The position numbers were made by a program, and so were the translations under genes. Below the pieces are notes generated by a model. It was not told the origin of the DNA and did no database searches. It saw only the letters and a program-made list of their open reading frames with translations. 64,000 bases of DNA, taken from an uncultured Roseateles sp. GTDB lineage: Bacteria; Pseudomonadota; Gammaproteobacteria; Burkholderiales; Burkholderiaceae. The DNA is taken from assembly GCA_946886855.1 (NCBI GenBank), contig CAMPJJ010000012.1, positions 1-64,000 of the forward strand, written 5' to 3'. Positions 47,048 through 56,490 of this stretch are shown piece by piece (the stretch's first letter is position 1; each line of letters opens with the position of its first letter).

Positions 47048-47920
47048 ATGGATCTGCGCGACCTGCGTTACTTCGAGACCATCGCCGAGCTCGAGCATGT
47101 CGGCCAGGCGGCCGAACGCCTGCATCGCACGCAGCCCGCGTTGACGGGCGCGATCCGGCGACTGGAGAAGGCGGCCGGCGCGCCGCTGTTCGAGCGCGCG
47201 GGCCGGGGCATCCGGCTGACGCCGGCCGGCAAGGTGATGCTGCGGTGGGCGCGGCAACTGCGCTTCGATGCGCAGGACGCGCAGCGCGAGATGAGCGACA
47301 TCGGACGCGGCCTCTCAGGCGAGATCCGCGTGGGCGTGGTGCCGACGGCGGCGCAGTTCCTGATGCCGCAGGCGGTGAGCCGGCTGCTGAAGGAGGCGCC
47401 CGAGGTCACGCTCAAGACCACGGTCGCGCTGGTGGACGCGCTGATGCCGATGCTGCGCGCGGGCGAGCTCGACCTGATCGTCGGGACCGAACGGCGGGCG
47501 GAAGCGGGCTTCGTGTCGCAGCGGCTGGTCGAGGACGCGGTCGTCGTCGCGGCCAGCGCGAAGCACCCGGTCTTTGCCGGGAAGCCGAGCTTGAAGGCGC
47601 TCGGCGAGTACCGCTGGGTGCTGCAGCCGGCGGGCGCGCCGACGCGCGACTGGCTGGACCACAGCTTCGATCGCCACGGGCTGCCCCGGCCGGTGGTGCA
47701 GGTGGAAAGCAGCTCGTTGCAGATGCTGCCCGCGCTGATCGCCGAGACGGGCCTGCTGAGCTTCATCTCGCGCCGCCACCTCGAAGGGCCGGGGCGGCTG
47801 CGGGCGCTGCGCGAGGTCGTGCTGAAGCACACGACGATGCGGCGCCACCTCGTGGTGACGCACCGCGCGCAGGCCTACCTGCCGCCGGCCGCGCAACGCC
47901 TGATCGCGCTGCTCGGCTGA
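47048..47920 (+). CDS. LysR-family regulator
   Basis: 290 residues: an N-terminal winged helix (MDLRDLRYFETIAELEHVGQAAERLHRTQPALTG region, 1-62) and a LysR substrate-binding domain (about 90-290; GEIRVGVVPTAAQFLMPQAV). It is divergent from the Bug gene with 136 bp between starts, the usual arrangement for a LysR activator of the neighbouring catabolic operon. The inducer is probably an intermediate of that pathway, which is not known. Confidence 0.92.
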   Translation: MDLRDLRYFETIAELEHVGQAAERLHRTQPALTGAIRRLEKAAGAPLFERAGRGIRLTPAGKVMLRWARQLRFDAQDAQREMSDIGRGLSGEIRVGVVPTAAQFLMPQAVSRLLKEAPEVTLKTTVALVDALMPMLRAGELDLIVGTERRAEAGFVSQRLVEDAVVVAASAKHPVFAGKPSLKALGEYRWVLQPAGAPTRDWLDHSFDRHGLPRPVVQVESSSLQMLPALIAETGLLSFISRRHLEGPGRLRALREVVLKHTTMRRHLVVTHRAQAYLPPAAQRLIALLG

Positions 47921-47948
47921 GGCGGCGGTCCGCCTCGGCGCAGGTCGA

Positions 47949-48716
47949 TCAATCGATGCGGTAGGACACGCCGGTGACGAACAGCGTGTCGTTCTTCTTC
48001 AGGCCGTCGCCGGGGTTGCTGTCGTAGCGGTGCTGGACGGTGGCGGTGAGGCTGAAGCGTTGGGTCATCGCGACCGAGATCCCGCCGTCGAAGGTGGCGC
48101 GGAATTCCCCGCTGTTGCGCAGGTCGGGCAGGTAGGCCAGGCGCTGCTTGAACGTCGTGTTGTCCGAGATCTTGTGATTCGACTCTTCGGCGAACAGCAG
48201 TTCGGTGTTGCTGTACTTGCTGCGCAGGACGCCGTCCTGCAGCGCGGGGACCACGTAGCGTTCCTGCGTGAAGCCCACGCCGGTGGACACGTCCCAGGTG
48301 AGGTTGTCCTGCTTGATGAGGTGATAACCGGCACCGGCGCCGACGGAGTAGCGGGACGACAGATTTGCGGGCTCGTCCTTGAGCGCGTCGAACTGGCCGA
48401 AGCCGAACACGCGCTCGGTGACGTCGCGCTGATACCGCGTGCCGAAAGCGTAGCGCTGCTCGGCGTCCACGTCGTCGTTCTTCACGTAGAGCGCGCGGCC
48501 GTTGAAGGTCAGCTTGTCGATCTTCGTGGCCTTCACGACGTCGCCGCTGAGGTTGATCGTCGTCGAGTCGCTGTTGCCCGACGAGACGCTGGCCCCGGCG
48601 GTGAACAGGGCGCGCCATTGACCGTCGTCCTTGACGGTGACCTGGGCGAAGGAGAACAGGGGCGTGGCGGCCAGGCAGGCGGCGGCGGAGACGGCGAGGA
48701 GGCGCGTCGGCGGCAT
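47949..48716 (-). CDS. Exported DUF481 outer-membrane-type beta-barrel protein
   Basis: 255 residues with a signal peptide (LLAVSAAACLAATPLFSFA, cleaved near residue 24) and then a DUF481/YdiY domain of alternating amphipathic strands (GQWRALFTAGASVSSGNSDSTTINLSGD type) ending in an aromatic-poor strand GVSYRID. Relatives include salt-induced outer membrane proteins. The ATG at 48716 has AAAGGAAT upstream; an in-frame start 42 bp earlier lacks a site and would disturb the signal peptide. Confidence 0.88.
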   Translation of the reverse strand: MPPTRLLAVSAAACLAATPLFSFAQVTVKDDGQWRALFTAGASVSSGNSDSTTINLSGDVVKATKIDKLTFNGRALYVKNDDVDAEQRYAFGTRYQRDVTERVFGFGQFDALKDEPANLSSRYSVGAGAGYHLIKQDNLTWDVSTGVGFTQERYVVPALQDGVLRSKYSNTELLFAEESNHKISDNTTFKQRLAYLPDLRNSGEFRATFDGGISVAMTQRFSLTATVQHRYDSNPGDGLKKNDTLFVTGVSYRID

Positions 48717-48951
48717 GTCGATTCCTTTGGGACGAGTGAAGATGCGCCCGTCCGGCAAGTCTTGATCCTGTCCGACGGCATCCGCCCCGCGATGGGCGAC
48801 ATCTGACGCGTTCCGTCGACATCCGCCGACAAGGGCACGGCATGCGCGCCGGCACCGCGTGCGTGGAGCGCGCGGAGGATGTATCGGACGGTAGGCGTCG
48901 GACGCCGTGCCGGGGATCGACGCGGTCGCAGCGCCGGCGACGGCAGTCGCT

Positions 48952-49758
48952 TCAGGCCATGTCGACTGTCGGCGCGCTCGCGCTCAATGCCTGGTACTGC
49001 CGCGTGACCTCGTCGACGCCATACACGCGGGACAGTCGACGGAAGGTGAAATGACCGCGGCTCATCTCCTGGAAATGACTGACGAAGAGATAGTTGATGG
49101 AGCCGCCGGCGATGGCGCCGATCACCGGCACGGCCTGTGCCGCGACCTTCTCCGCGACCTGCACCTGGAACCTCGCGGCGATGGCGGCGATCAGCCTGGC
49201 CAGGACGGGCGCGGCTTCCTCGGCGACGGCGTAGGCGGCCAGATAGTCCGCCGCTTCGGTGATCAGACGCGCCATGCTCGCCCGCACGGCGAGATAGCCG
49301 GTTTCGCTCGCATCGTCCGACGGGGAGGGCCCGCCCATCGCGAAGACCTTCAGGCATTCGAGCCTGACCTCGGTCTGCGCGAGGTCCTCGCCGTTGGCGC
49401 GGGCCACGTCGGCGATGGCACGGAAGAGGACGCCGGTGGAGATCGGCAGTTCGATGGGCAGGGCCGCCAGGCCGAAGAAGCCGCCCGCGGCGCCAGTCGC
49501 GGTCGCGAACAGCTTGTGCAGGACGGGAGACTCGTCGTCCTGCCGGCGCTTCATGGTCGCCAACGCGCCGTCCAGCGTCACCCGCAGCGCCTTCTCGGTC
49601 GCGGCGGCAATTGCCGTGCGACCGGCACTGGGCAATCGCTCGAGCACGACCTCCAAGGGTTTGCCGAGCACATGGGCAACCCGGATGGCGAAGCCGGGAT
49701 GCTCAAGCAGCTGGTGGGCCTGCCTGAGCTCTTCCAGATGCGCTGCTGTCATCGCCAT
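48952..49758 (-). CDS. EcsC-family protein
   Basis: 268-residue EcsC domain protein. Recognisable parts are the N-terminal LPSAGRTAIAAATEKALR, the central glycine-rich hydrophobic stretch TATGAAGGFFGLAALPIELPISTGVLFRAIADVAR (membrane-associated) and the C-terminal AVPVIGAIAGGSINYLFVSHFQEMSRGHFTFRRL block. Bacillus EcsC is linked to the Ecs transporter but its role is unclear; the function here is unknown. It lies 67 bp after fahA and may be the last gene of the homogentisate operon. Confidence 0.85.
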   Translation of the reverse strand: MAMTAAHLEELRQAHQLLEHPGFAIRVAHVLGKPLEVVLERLPSAGRTAIAAATEKALRVTLDGALATMKRRQDDESPVLHKLFATATGAAGGFFGLAALPIELPISTGVLFRAIADVARANGEDLAQTEVRLECLKVFAMGGPSPSDDASETGYLAVRASMARLITEAADYLAAYAVAEEAAPVLARLIAAIAARFQVQVAEKVAAQAVPVIGAIAGGSINYLFVSHFQEMSRGHFTFRRLSRVYGVDEVTRQYQALSASAPTVDMA

Positions 49759-49825
49759 GCTCGTCTCCCCGTCAGTTGCCGGACGCGCCGGCGAGGGGCG
49801 CGGCGTGGATCGCTCATGGCGCCGA

Positions 49826-51148
49826 TCAGACCACCGCCGGCAGCACGGTGCCCACACACGCGCCGAAGCCGATGGCGCGGCGTCCTGGCGCCTCGCAGCG
49901 GCCGACCAGCGCGACGCTGTCGCCGTCCTGCAGGAAGGTGCGCTGCTCGCCGTTGGGCAGGGTGATGGCCTGCTTGCCGCCGTTCGTGAGCTCCAGCAAG
50001 GAGCCGCCCTGGCCTGCTTCGGGTCCCGACATCGTGCCCGACCCGAACAGGTCGCCCGGCTGCAGGTTGCAGCCGTTGCTCGCGTGGTGCGTGAGCATCT
50101 GCGCGACGGTCCAGTACGCGTCCGCGAAGTCCGACGCCATCAGCTTCGCCGGGGCGTCGCCCGCGTCGCGCATCGCGCGGGTCTGCAGGTGGACCTCCAG
50201 ACGGATGGTGATGGCGCCGCGATCGCGATTGGACTCGCCATCCAGATACGGCAGCGGTTGCGGATCGCCGTCGGGGCGCGTGAACGCGCGACGGAACGGC
50301 GCCAGCGCTTCCATCGTGATCACCCACGGCGACAGCGTCGTCGCGAAGCTCTTCGACAGGAACGGGCCCAGCGGCTGGTACTCCCAGGCCTGGATGTCGC
50401 GGGCCGACCAGTCGTTCAGCAGCACGAGTCCGAACAGGTGCCGCTCCGCGTCGGCGATGGCGATCGGATGGCCTTGTTCGTTGCCGGTGCCGACCAGGGC
50501 GCCGACTTCCAGCTCGTAATCGAGCCGCTTGATCGGGCCGACGGTCGGCACCTCGGCATCGGGCGCCCTGGTCTGACCGACGGGCCGGCGGAAGCTCTGG
50601 CCGCTGACGCCGATCGACGACACGCGACCGTGATACCCGATCGGCACCCACTTGTAGTTGGGCAGCAGCGGGTTGTCCGGGCGGAACAGCTTGCCCACCG
50701 TCGTCGCATGGTGGATGCCGGCGTAGAAGTCGGTGTAGTCGCCGATGCGGCAGGGCAGGGTCATCTCGACACCGGTCATCGGCTTGAGGGCCTGCGCGAG
50801 CTGCTGGGTCCGCTCGGGTCCCGCGTCCGCGTTCAGCGCGGCGACAAGTTCGTGACGCAGCTGACGACGCAGGTCCGGCCCCATCGCCATCAGCGGGTTG
50901 AGGCCCAGGCCCTCGCAGGTGCGCAGCACCGCGCCCAGCCCGTCGGACAAGGCACCCAGGTCGGCCGCGGCGATCAGGTCCAGCACCTGGTCGCCGATCG
51001 CCGTGCCGGGCCGGAACGAGCCGGTCGCGCCCGCGAGCCGGAACATGCCCAGCGGCAGGTTCTGGATCGGGAAGTCGGTGTCCGGCGTGTTCGCGGACGC
51101 GACCCAGCTGCGCAGCGCGGGGTCGTGGGTATGGTCGAGGTCGGTCAT
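49826..51148 (-). CDS. fahA: Fumarylacetoacetase
   Basis: Splits fumarylacetoacetate to fumarate and acetoacetate, the last step of tyrosine/homogentisate breakdown. The 440-residue length and blocks are typical: FYAGIHHATTVGKLFRPD (metal Asp and catalytic His), YKWVPIGYHGRVSS, DYELEVGALVG, NDWSARDIQAWEYQPLGPFLSKSFATT and the C-terminal LNGEQRTFLQDGD. It follows hmgA by 37 bp on the minus strand. Confidence 0.97.
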   Translation of the reverse strand: MTDLDHTHDPALRSWVASANTPDTDFPIQNLPLGMFRLAGATGSFRPGTAIGDQVLDLIAAADLGALSDGLGAVLRTCEGLGLNPLMAMGPDLRRQLRHELVAALNADAGPERTQQLAQALKPMTGVEMTLPCRIGDYTDFYAGIHHATTVGKLFRPDNPLLPNYKWVPIGYHGRVSSIGVSGQSFRRPVGQTRAPDAEVPTVGPIKRLDYELEVGALVGTGNEQGHPIAIADAERHLFGLVLLNDWSARDIQAWEYQPLGPFLSKSFATTLSPWVITMEALAPFRRAFTRPDGDPQPLPYLDGESNRDRGAITIRLEVHLQTRAMRDAGDAPAKLMASDFADAYWTVAQMLTHHASNGCNLQPGDLFGSGTMSGPEAGQGGSLLELTNGGKQAITLPNGEQRTFLQDGDSVALVGRCEAPGRRAIGFGACVGTVLPAVV

Positions 51149-51185
51149 GGGAAAGTCTTTCGAATTCTGTGGTGGAAGCGTGCCG

Positions 51186-52559
51186 TCACGCGGGCTTGAA
51201 CTTGTCCTTCAGCCCGCCCCAGCAGGCGGCGTAGTGGGTGTCCAACGCGCCGCCGTTGAGCGCCCAGTCCGACGGACGGAAGCGCCAACGGCTCTCGAAC
51301 ATGAAAGCCAGCGTGTGGTCCAGCTTCTGCGGCGCCAGCGTGCGCGTGCTGGCGGCCTCGAAGGCGTCGGCATCGGGGCCGTGCGGCACCAGGCAGTTGT
51401 GCAGGCTCGCGCCGCCGGGCCGGAAGCCCTCCGGCTTGGCATCGTACTGGCCGTAGATCAGGCCCATGAACTCGCTCATCACATTGCGGTGGTACCAGGG
51501 CGGACGGAAGGTGTCCTCCTGCACCAGCCAGCGCGGCGGGAAGATCACGAAGTCGCAGTTGGCGGTCCCGGGCGTGTCGCTGGGCGAGGTCAGCACGGTG
51601 AAGATCGACGGGTCGGGATGGTCGAAGCTGATCGAGCCGATCGTCATGAAGTCCTTCGTGTCGTACTTCAGCGGCGTCAGGTTGCCGTGCCACGCGACGA
51701 CGTTGAACGGCGTCACCGCCTGCGCATTGCGCCACAGCGCGCCGCCGGTCTTGCGGATCACCTCGTAGGGCGCGCCGTCGGGCTCGTGCGCCGCGACCGG
51801 CGCGAGGAAGTCGCGCGGATTCGCCAGGCCGTTGGAGCCGATCGGACCGAGCTCGGGCAGGCGGAAGGCGGCGCCGTAGTTCTCGCAGACGTAGCCGCGC
51901 GCGGGCGCGTCGAGCCCGCCCAGGGCTTCGACACGGAAGGTCACGCCGCGCGGGATCAGCGCGATCTCGCCGGGCACGACGTCGAGCAGCCCCATCTCGG
52001 TGGTGAGGCGCAGACCGCCCTCCTGAGGAACGATCAGCATCTCGCCGTCGGCGTTCATCAGCGCGCGGCGGGTCATCGGGCGGTTGAAGGCGTAGATCAG
52101 CGCGGCCATGCCGGTCTGCGCGTCCGGGTCACCGTTGCTGACGATGGTCTTGAGGCTGTCGACAAAGTCGACGCCGGGCGCATCCGGCTGTTCATCGGGC
52201 ATCGGAAATGGATGCCAGCGCAGCGGATCCGGCGGCGCGGCGACACCACCCGCAGCGCCGCTCGTCCAGAACGGCTGCTCGTACGCGTGGAACGCGCCCG
52301 TCACGACCGACGGCTGCCGGCGGTACAACCACGTGCGGCGGTTCTCGGCGCGCGGCGCGGTGAAGGCGCTGCCCGACAGCAGCTCCGGATAAAGATCCAT
52401 CGGCGCGCGCTGCGGGCTGTTACGGCCCTTGGGCAGCGCGCCGGGCATGGATTCGGTCTCGAATTGATTGCCGAAGCCGCTCTGGTACTGCAGCGCGCTC
52501 GGCGCCGTGCCGGGCGAGTGGGCCGCCTCGGGCGAACCGAGTGTCTCTGGTGCGTTCAT
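51186..52559 (-). CDS. hmgA: Homogentisate 1,2-dioxygenase
   Basis: Iron(II) ring-cleavage enzyme that opens homogentisate to maleylacetoacetate. The 457 residues match the family (about 430-450). Signatures are [19 protein letters not shown] near the N-terminus, [26 protein letters not shown], the metal-site blocks in [27 protein letters not shown], and [18 protein letters not shown]. maiA, the next enzyme, is at 22.1 kb. DUF2783 lies 11 bp before it. Confidence 0.98.
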   Translation of the reverse strand: MNAPETLGSPEAAHSPGTAPSALQYQSGFGNQFETESMPGALPKGRNSPQRAPMDLYPELLSGSAFTAPRAENRRTWLYRRQPSVVTGAFHAYEQPFWTSGAAGGVAAPPDPLRWHPFPMPDEQPDAPGVDFVDSLKTIVSNGDPDAQTGMAALIYAFNRPMTRRALMNADGEMLIVPQEGGLRLTTEMGLLDVVPGEIALIPRGVTFRVEALGGLDAPARGYVCENYGAAFRLPELGPIGSNGLANPRDFLAPVAAHEPDGAPYEVIRKTGGALWRNAQAVTPFNVVAWHGNLTPLKYDTKDFMTIGSISFDHPDPSIFTVLTSPSDTPGTANCDFVIFPPRWLVQEDTFRPPWYHRNVMSEFMGLIYGQYDAKPEGFRPGGASLHNCLVPHGPDADAFEAASTRTLAPQKLDHTLAFMFESRWRFRPSDWALNGGALDTHYAACWGGLKDKFKPA

Positions 52560-52570
52560 GCTTGTCCTCG

Positions 52571-52810
52571 TCAGGAGGCCTCGCCCATGGGCGAAGCATC
52601 GATGGAAACGGGTGAAACCGGGTTGGCGCGTGCCGCGGCGGAGAGCGCCTCGAGCAGCACGTCCTGTCGACCGATGTGGTTCGCGAGCAGCAGCACCAGC
52701 CGCGCGTTGAAGGCGTGGCTCGCGTCGACGTCGAGGCCGTGATGGGCGCTCAGCAACGCTTCGTAGAAGTCGTCGCCGGCGTCGAAGTGGGGGGCAGTGA
52801 TCAGAGGCAT
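52571..52810 (-). CDS. DUF2783 small protein
   Basis: 79-residue soluble protein of the DUF2783 family ([21 protein letters not shown], then [22 protein letters not shown]). Such genes sit next to FAD hydroxylases in homogentisate clusters, and here the start overlaps the hydroxylase stop by 10 bp. A role as a small partner of the hydroxylase is possible, not shown. Confidence 0.8.
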   Translation of the reverse strand: MPLITAPHFDAGDDFYEALLSAHHGLDVDASHAFNARLVLLLANHIGRQDVLLEALSAAARANPVSPVSIDASPMGEAS

Positions 52811-54426
52811 GCCGCCAGCTCCTCATGGGAAACGTCCTGGCCCAGCGCGCGACGCATCGCGGCACGGATCGCCTCTCCAGTCGGCATCTTGCGCCAACGC
52901 GCGCAGACGTGCTGGTCCGGACGAAGCAGCACCGCCGCGCCGGGCAATGCCTCGTAGCGTCGGCGCACAAGGCCCTGGGCATCGGTCGCGCCGTCGATGC
53001 GCAGAACCAGCAGGTCCTCGTCCTGCGCGACGGCCGTCGGATCGTCGAACACCATCAACGTGAACCGGCCCGGCTGCATCTGACGCAACAGCCAGTCGTC
53101 GCGGCCGTCGATGGTGATCGGCGCGTCCGCCGCCGGCATGCCGTACTGCACCGTCGGCACTGAGAGCCGCCCGCTGTTGACCAGCCGGCGCGCGAAATCG
53201 AAGTCCTTGGCCAGCGTGAGCGTCGCGTCGCGGAACATCCGGCTGACTTCGCTCTTCGGCGTGATGAAGTCGGTCGAGCGCGTGGAGTTCAGGATGTTCT
53301 CGTCGGCAGCGATCTCGCGTTCTCGGGCGTAGCTGTCGAGCAGCGCGTCTGGCGCAAGGCCCTGCACGACCGCTGCGAGTTTCCACGCGAGGTTGTCCGC
53401 GTCCTGGATGCCGGAGTTGGCCCCGCGCGCGCCGAACGGCGACACGCCGTGCGCCGCGTCGCCGGCGAACAGGAGGCGTCCATGCCGGAAGCGTTCCATG
53501 CGCATGCACGCGAAGGTGTAGACGCTGGCCCAGACGAGCTCGATATCAGGCACGACGCCATCGCCGCCCGCGGCGATCGAGGCTTCCCGCATCAGCGTGC
53601 GCACGCGCGGCAGGATGCGCTCGGGCTGTTTCTCGAGTTCGGGATCGGCATCCCAGCCGAGCTGGAAATCGATGCGCCACACGCCGTCGGGCTGCCGGTG
53701 CAGCAGCACGCTCTGACCCGGATGGAAAGGCGGATCGAACCAGAACCAGCGCTCGGCGGGGAAGGGCGCGTTCATGCGCACGTCGGCGATGAGGAAACGA
53801 TCCTTGAAGGTGCGGCCGTGGCTCTCTTCGCCGATCAGCCTTCGCAGGGTCGAGCGCGATCCATCGCAGGCGACGACGTGATCGGCCAGCAGCGTGTAAG
53901 GCCCATCGGGCGTGTCGATCTCCAGGGCAACGTGGTCATCGTGCTGCGTGAGCCCGGTGACGCCGTGGTGCCAGCGCAGGTCGATCGACGGCAGTTCCAG
54001 CGCACGCTCGACGAGGAAGCCTTCGACGTAGTACTGCTGCAGGTTGACGAAGGCCGGTCGCTGGTGGCCCGGCTCGGCGAGCAGGTTGAACTGATAGACC
54101 TGTTCGTTGCGGAAGAACACGCGACCGACGTTCCAGGAGACGCCCTTGTCGACGAGCCGCTGCCCGCAGCCCAGGCGGTCGAGGATTTCCAGCGTCCGTT
54201 TCGCGAAGCACAACGCGCGCGAGCCGACGGAAAGCCGCCCGTCGTTGTTGAGCAGCACGACGGGAACGCCCTGCAGCGCGAGGTCGATGGCCGCTGTCAG
54301 CCCGACCGGACCGGCGCCGACGACGACCACCGGATGTCGCGCGGGCTGACCGCGCTCATGCGCATCCTGGTCGCCGCTGCGGCGGTACGGATAAACGACG
54401 CGCTGGTAGTCGACGGCGGTATCCAT
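52801..54426 (-). CDS. FAD-dependent aromatic monooxygenase (MhpA-like)
   Basis: 541-residue flavoprotein hydroxylase. The FAD-binding motif [14 protein letters not shown] is at about 33-46; the second FAD motif is [29 protein letters not shown]; the C-terminal thioredoxin-like domain ends in a stretch around [15 protein letters not shown]. It resembles 3-(3-hydroxyphenyl)propionate hydroxylase, but no meta-cleavage genes are near. Its place in front of hmgA suggests it makes homogentisate, for instance from 3-hydroxyphenylacetate; this is inferred. ATG follows one codon after an in-frame GTG. Confidence 0.88.
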   Translation of the reverse strand: MDTAVDYQRVVYPYRRSGDQDAHERGQPARHPVVVVGAGPVGLTAAIDLALQGVPVVLLNNDGRLSVGSRALCFAKRTLEILDRLGCGQRLVDKGVSWNVGRVFFRNEQVYQFNLLAEPGHQRPAFVNLQQYYVEGFLVERALELPSIDLRWHHGVTGLTQHDDHVALEIDTPDGPYTLLADHVVACDGSRSTLRRLIGEESHGRTFKDRFLIADVRMNAPFPAERWFWFDPPFHPGQSVLLHRQPDGVWRIDFQLGWDADPELEKQPERILPRVRTLMREASIAAGGDGVVPDIELVWASVYTFACMRMERFRHGRLLFAGDAAHGVSPFGARGANSGIQDADNLAWKLAAVVQGLAPDALLDSYAREREIAADENILNSTRSTDFITPKSEVSRMFRDATLTLAKDFDFARRLVNSGRLSVPTVQYGMPAADAPITIDGRDDWLLRQMQPGRFTLMVFDDPTAVAQDEDLLVLRIDGATDAQGLVRRRYEALPGAAVLLRPDQHVCARWRKMPTGEAIRAAMRRALGQDVSHEELAACL

Positions 54427-54453
54427 CACGGGCTCGCGGGTCGTGGAGAGGGC

Positions 54454-55407
54454 TCAGCCTTCAAGCGTCTGCCACATTTCCTGATCGCGCTGCGCCGTCC
54501 AGATGCGCGGATCGCGGAACTGTGTGACCTCGTCATAGCAGCGCGTGACGTCGAACGGCATGCAGTGGTCGAAGATGACCCAATGGCCGTACTTCTGCTT
54601 CATGACGGCGTAGGTGTCCTTGTAGACGGCGTTGAGTTCCTTGCCCGCGGCGACGCCGGCCTTCACCGAGTCATGCAGATCGGCAATGAAGCTTCGCGTG
54701 CCCGCCAGTCCCTGCGCCACAGACTCAGGCGTCGTCAGCGCCGCGCCGCGACCCGGCACCAGCGCGCTGGGCTTGAGCGCGGCTAGGTTGTCCAGCGTCC
54801 GCGGCCAATCGCTGAAGTACGCATCGCCGGCATACGGCGTGGCGTCGAACTCGACCAGATCCCCTGAGAACAGGATCTTCTGCTCCGGCAGCCACGCGAC
54901 GGTGTCGCCCTTCGTATGCCCGCGCCCGAGCTGCAGCAACTGCACCTCGAGCTTGCCGAGCCACACGCTCATCGCGCCCTGGAAGGTGATGGTCGGCCAG
55001 GTGAGCCCGGCCGGCACCGATTCGACATTGCGGAACAGCCGCGGGAATCGCCCGATCTCGCTGGCCTTGTCCTGCTCGCCGCGCTCGACGATGAGGTCGT
55101 AGGTATCGCGGCTGGCGATGATGTGCTCCGGCTCATACGCAGAGGCGCCCAGCACCCGCACCGCGTGGTAGTGGCTCATCACGACGTACTTGATGGGCTT
55201 GTCGGTGACCTCGCGGATGCGGCGGATCACGTCCTGCGCCATGACGGGCGTGGCCTGCGTGTCGATGACCATCACGGCGTCGTCGCCGATGATGATCCCG
55301 GTGTTGGGGTCGCCCTCGGCCGTGTAGGCATAGGCGTTGTCGCTGAGCTTGACGAAGGAGACCTGCTTCTCCTCGACGTCGGCGTGGCTGGCGAACTGCT
55401 TGGTCAT
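54454..55407 (-). CDS. MBL-fold protein with altered metal motif
   Basis: 317-residue metallo-beta-lactamase-fold protein. The expected HxHxDH reads HYHAVR (in MSHYHAVRVLGASAY), so the Asp and third His of the second metal site are lost. The later motifs remain: GRGHTKGD (His), LFSGDLVEF (Asp) and HWVIFDHCMPFDV. It may bind one metal or act on a special substrate. Lead gene of the FAD hydroxylase-DUF2783-hmgA-fahA run, 27 bp before the hydroxylase start. Not a signal-peptide protein. Confidence 0.85.
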   Translation of the reverse strand: MTKQFASHADVEEKQVSFVKLSDNAYAYTAEGDPNTGIIIGDDAVMVIDTQATPVMAQDVIRRIREVTDKPIKYVVMSHYHAVRVLGASAYEPEHIIASRDTYDLIVERGEQDKASEIGRFPRLFRNVESVPAGLTWPTITFQGAMSVWLGKLEVQLLQLGRGHTKGDTVAWLPEQKILFSGDLVEFDATPYAGDAYFSDWPRTLDNLAALKPSALVPGRGAALTTPESVAQGLAGTRSFIADLHDSVKAGVAAGKELNAVYKDTYAVMKQKYGHWVIFDHCMPFDVTRCYDEVTQFRDPRIWTAQRDQEMWQTLEG

Positions 55408-55470
55408 GGCGTGTCCCGGGCGTTGGCTGAGGGGGAGGCGAGAGCGCTTCGATGGACATCGACGCGCCAG

Positions 55471-55555
55471 GGAATTCAACAGAGCGGAATTCAACAAAAC
55501 GGAATTCGTTTGTTGGATGCGAATATAGCTGTGTCGCTGAATTCGTTCAACAATA
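55471..55555. promoter_or_regulatory. AT-rich repeat array, likely IclR operator and divergent promoters
   Basis: Between the MBL gene and the divergent IclR gene. GGAATTCAAC occurs at 55471 and 55486, and GGAATTC again at 55501, a strict 15-bp spacing. CAACAAA (55492-55498) and TTTGTTG (55509-55515) form a 7-bp palindrome around the third copy. A related element, GAATTCGTTCAAC, lies at 55539-55551. AT content is far above the surroundings. Confidence 0.6.
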
Positions 55556-55560
55556 GCGAA

Positions 55561-56445
55561 ATGACCATGCCAGACACCGCCGACGACGCGCCGGATGCGA
55601 ACGACCGCGAGGATCCCAGTGATCGGGAGGATCGGGACGATCGTGAGGACAGGCGCGGCATCCAGAGCATCGAGGTGGGTGGCCGCCTGTTGAAGGCCGC
55701 GGCGGCGCGCGGCCAGCCGCTGCCGCTGAAGGCCTTGTCGCTGGCGGCGGAGATGAGTCCGGCCAAGGCGCATCCCTACCTGGTGAGCTTCTGCAAGCTC
55801 GGCCTGATGCGGCAGGACCCGGCGACGGGTTATTACGGGCTGGGCCCGCTGGCGATGGAGATGGGCCTGATCGGCATGCGGCAGATTGACCCGATCCGGC
55901 TGGCGACGGCGCGGTTGGAGGCCTTGGCCGAGGAGATCGGCCACACGGTGGCGATCGCGGTGTGGGGCTCGCAGGGCGCGACGATCGTCCGCACGGCGGC
56001 CTCGCCGGCGGCGGTGCACGTGACGATGCGGCACGGGACGGTGGTGTCGCTGTCGGACACCGCGTCGGGGCCGCTGTTCGCGGCCTACCGGCCGGAGGCG
56101 GAGATCAAGGCGATGCTCGCGGAAGCGCGCCGCAAGGGGCCGGCGGACCTGGCGCGCGTGGGACCGCATGACCGGCCGCGCGAGTTGCCGACATGGGCGG
56201 CGTTCTCAGCGACCTTGGGTGAGATCCGTGGTCGGGTGATGCACCGCTCGGTGGGTGGGATCGTCGAGGGCGTCAGCGCGCTGGCCGTGCCGGTCTTCGA
56301 CAGCGATGCGCAGATGGCGCTGGCGCTGACGGCGATCGGGCCGTCAGGGGCGTTCGATGCGGCGTGGGATGGCGCGGTGGCGCGCGGACTCACGGGCGCG
56401 GCGACGGCATTGATGCGGGAGATCGGCGGGCGCTTCCCTGCTTGA
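55561..56445 (+). CDS. IclR-family regulator of the homogentisate operon
   Basis: 294 residues. A very acidic, low-complexity N-terminus (DREDPSDREDRDDREDRRG, about 14-32) precedes the winged helix (36-95; SIEVGGRLLKAAAARGQPL, LSLAAEMSPAKAHPYLVSF) and the effector-binding domain (SDTASGPLFAAYRPEAE, then GVSALAVPVFD). Divergent from the MBL-hydroxylase-hmgA-fahA operon, so it most likely controls it; direct evidence is only position and the operator-like repeats. The ATG at 55561 is within those repeats' edge. Confidence 0.9.
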   Translation: MTMPDTADDAPDANDREDPSDREDRDDREDRRGIQSIEVGGRLLKAAAARGQPLPLKALSLAAEMSPAKAHPYLVSFCKLGLMRQDPATGYYGLGPLAMEMGLIGMRQIDPIRLATARLEALAEEIGHTVAIAVWGSQGATIVRTAASPAAVHVTMRHGTVVSLSDTASGPLFAAYRPEAEIKAMLAEARRKGPADLARVGPHDRPRELPTWAAFSATLGEIRGRVMHRSVGGIVEGVSALAVPVFDSDAQMALALTAIGPSGAFDAAWDGAVARGLTGAATALMREIGGRFPA

Positions 56446-56490
56446 GGCTGGAACGGTACGGGCGGCAAATTGCCGCCCTCACCCCATTCT

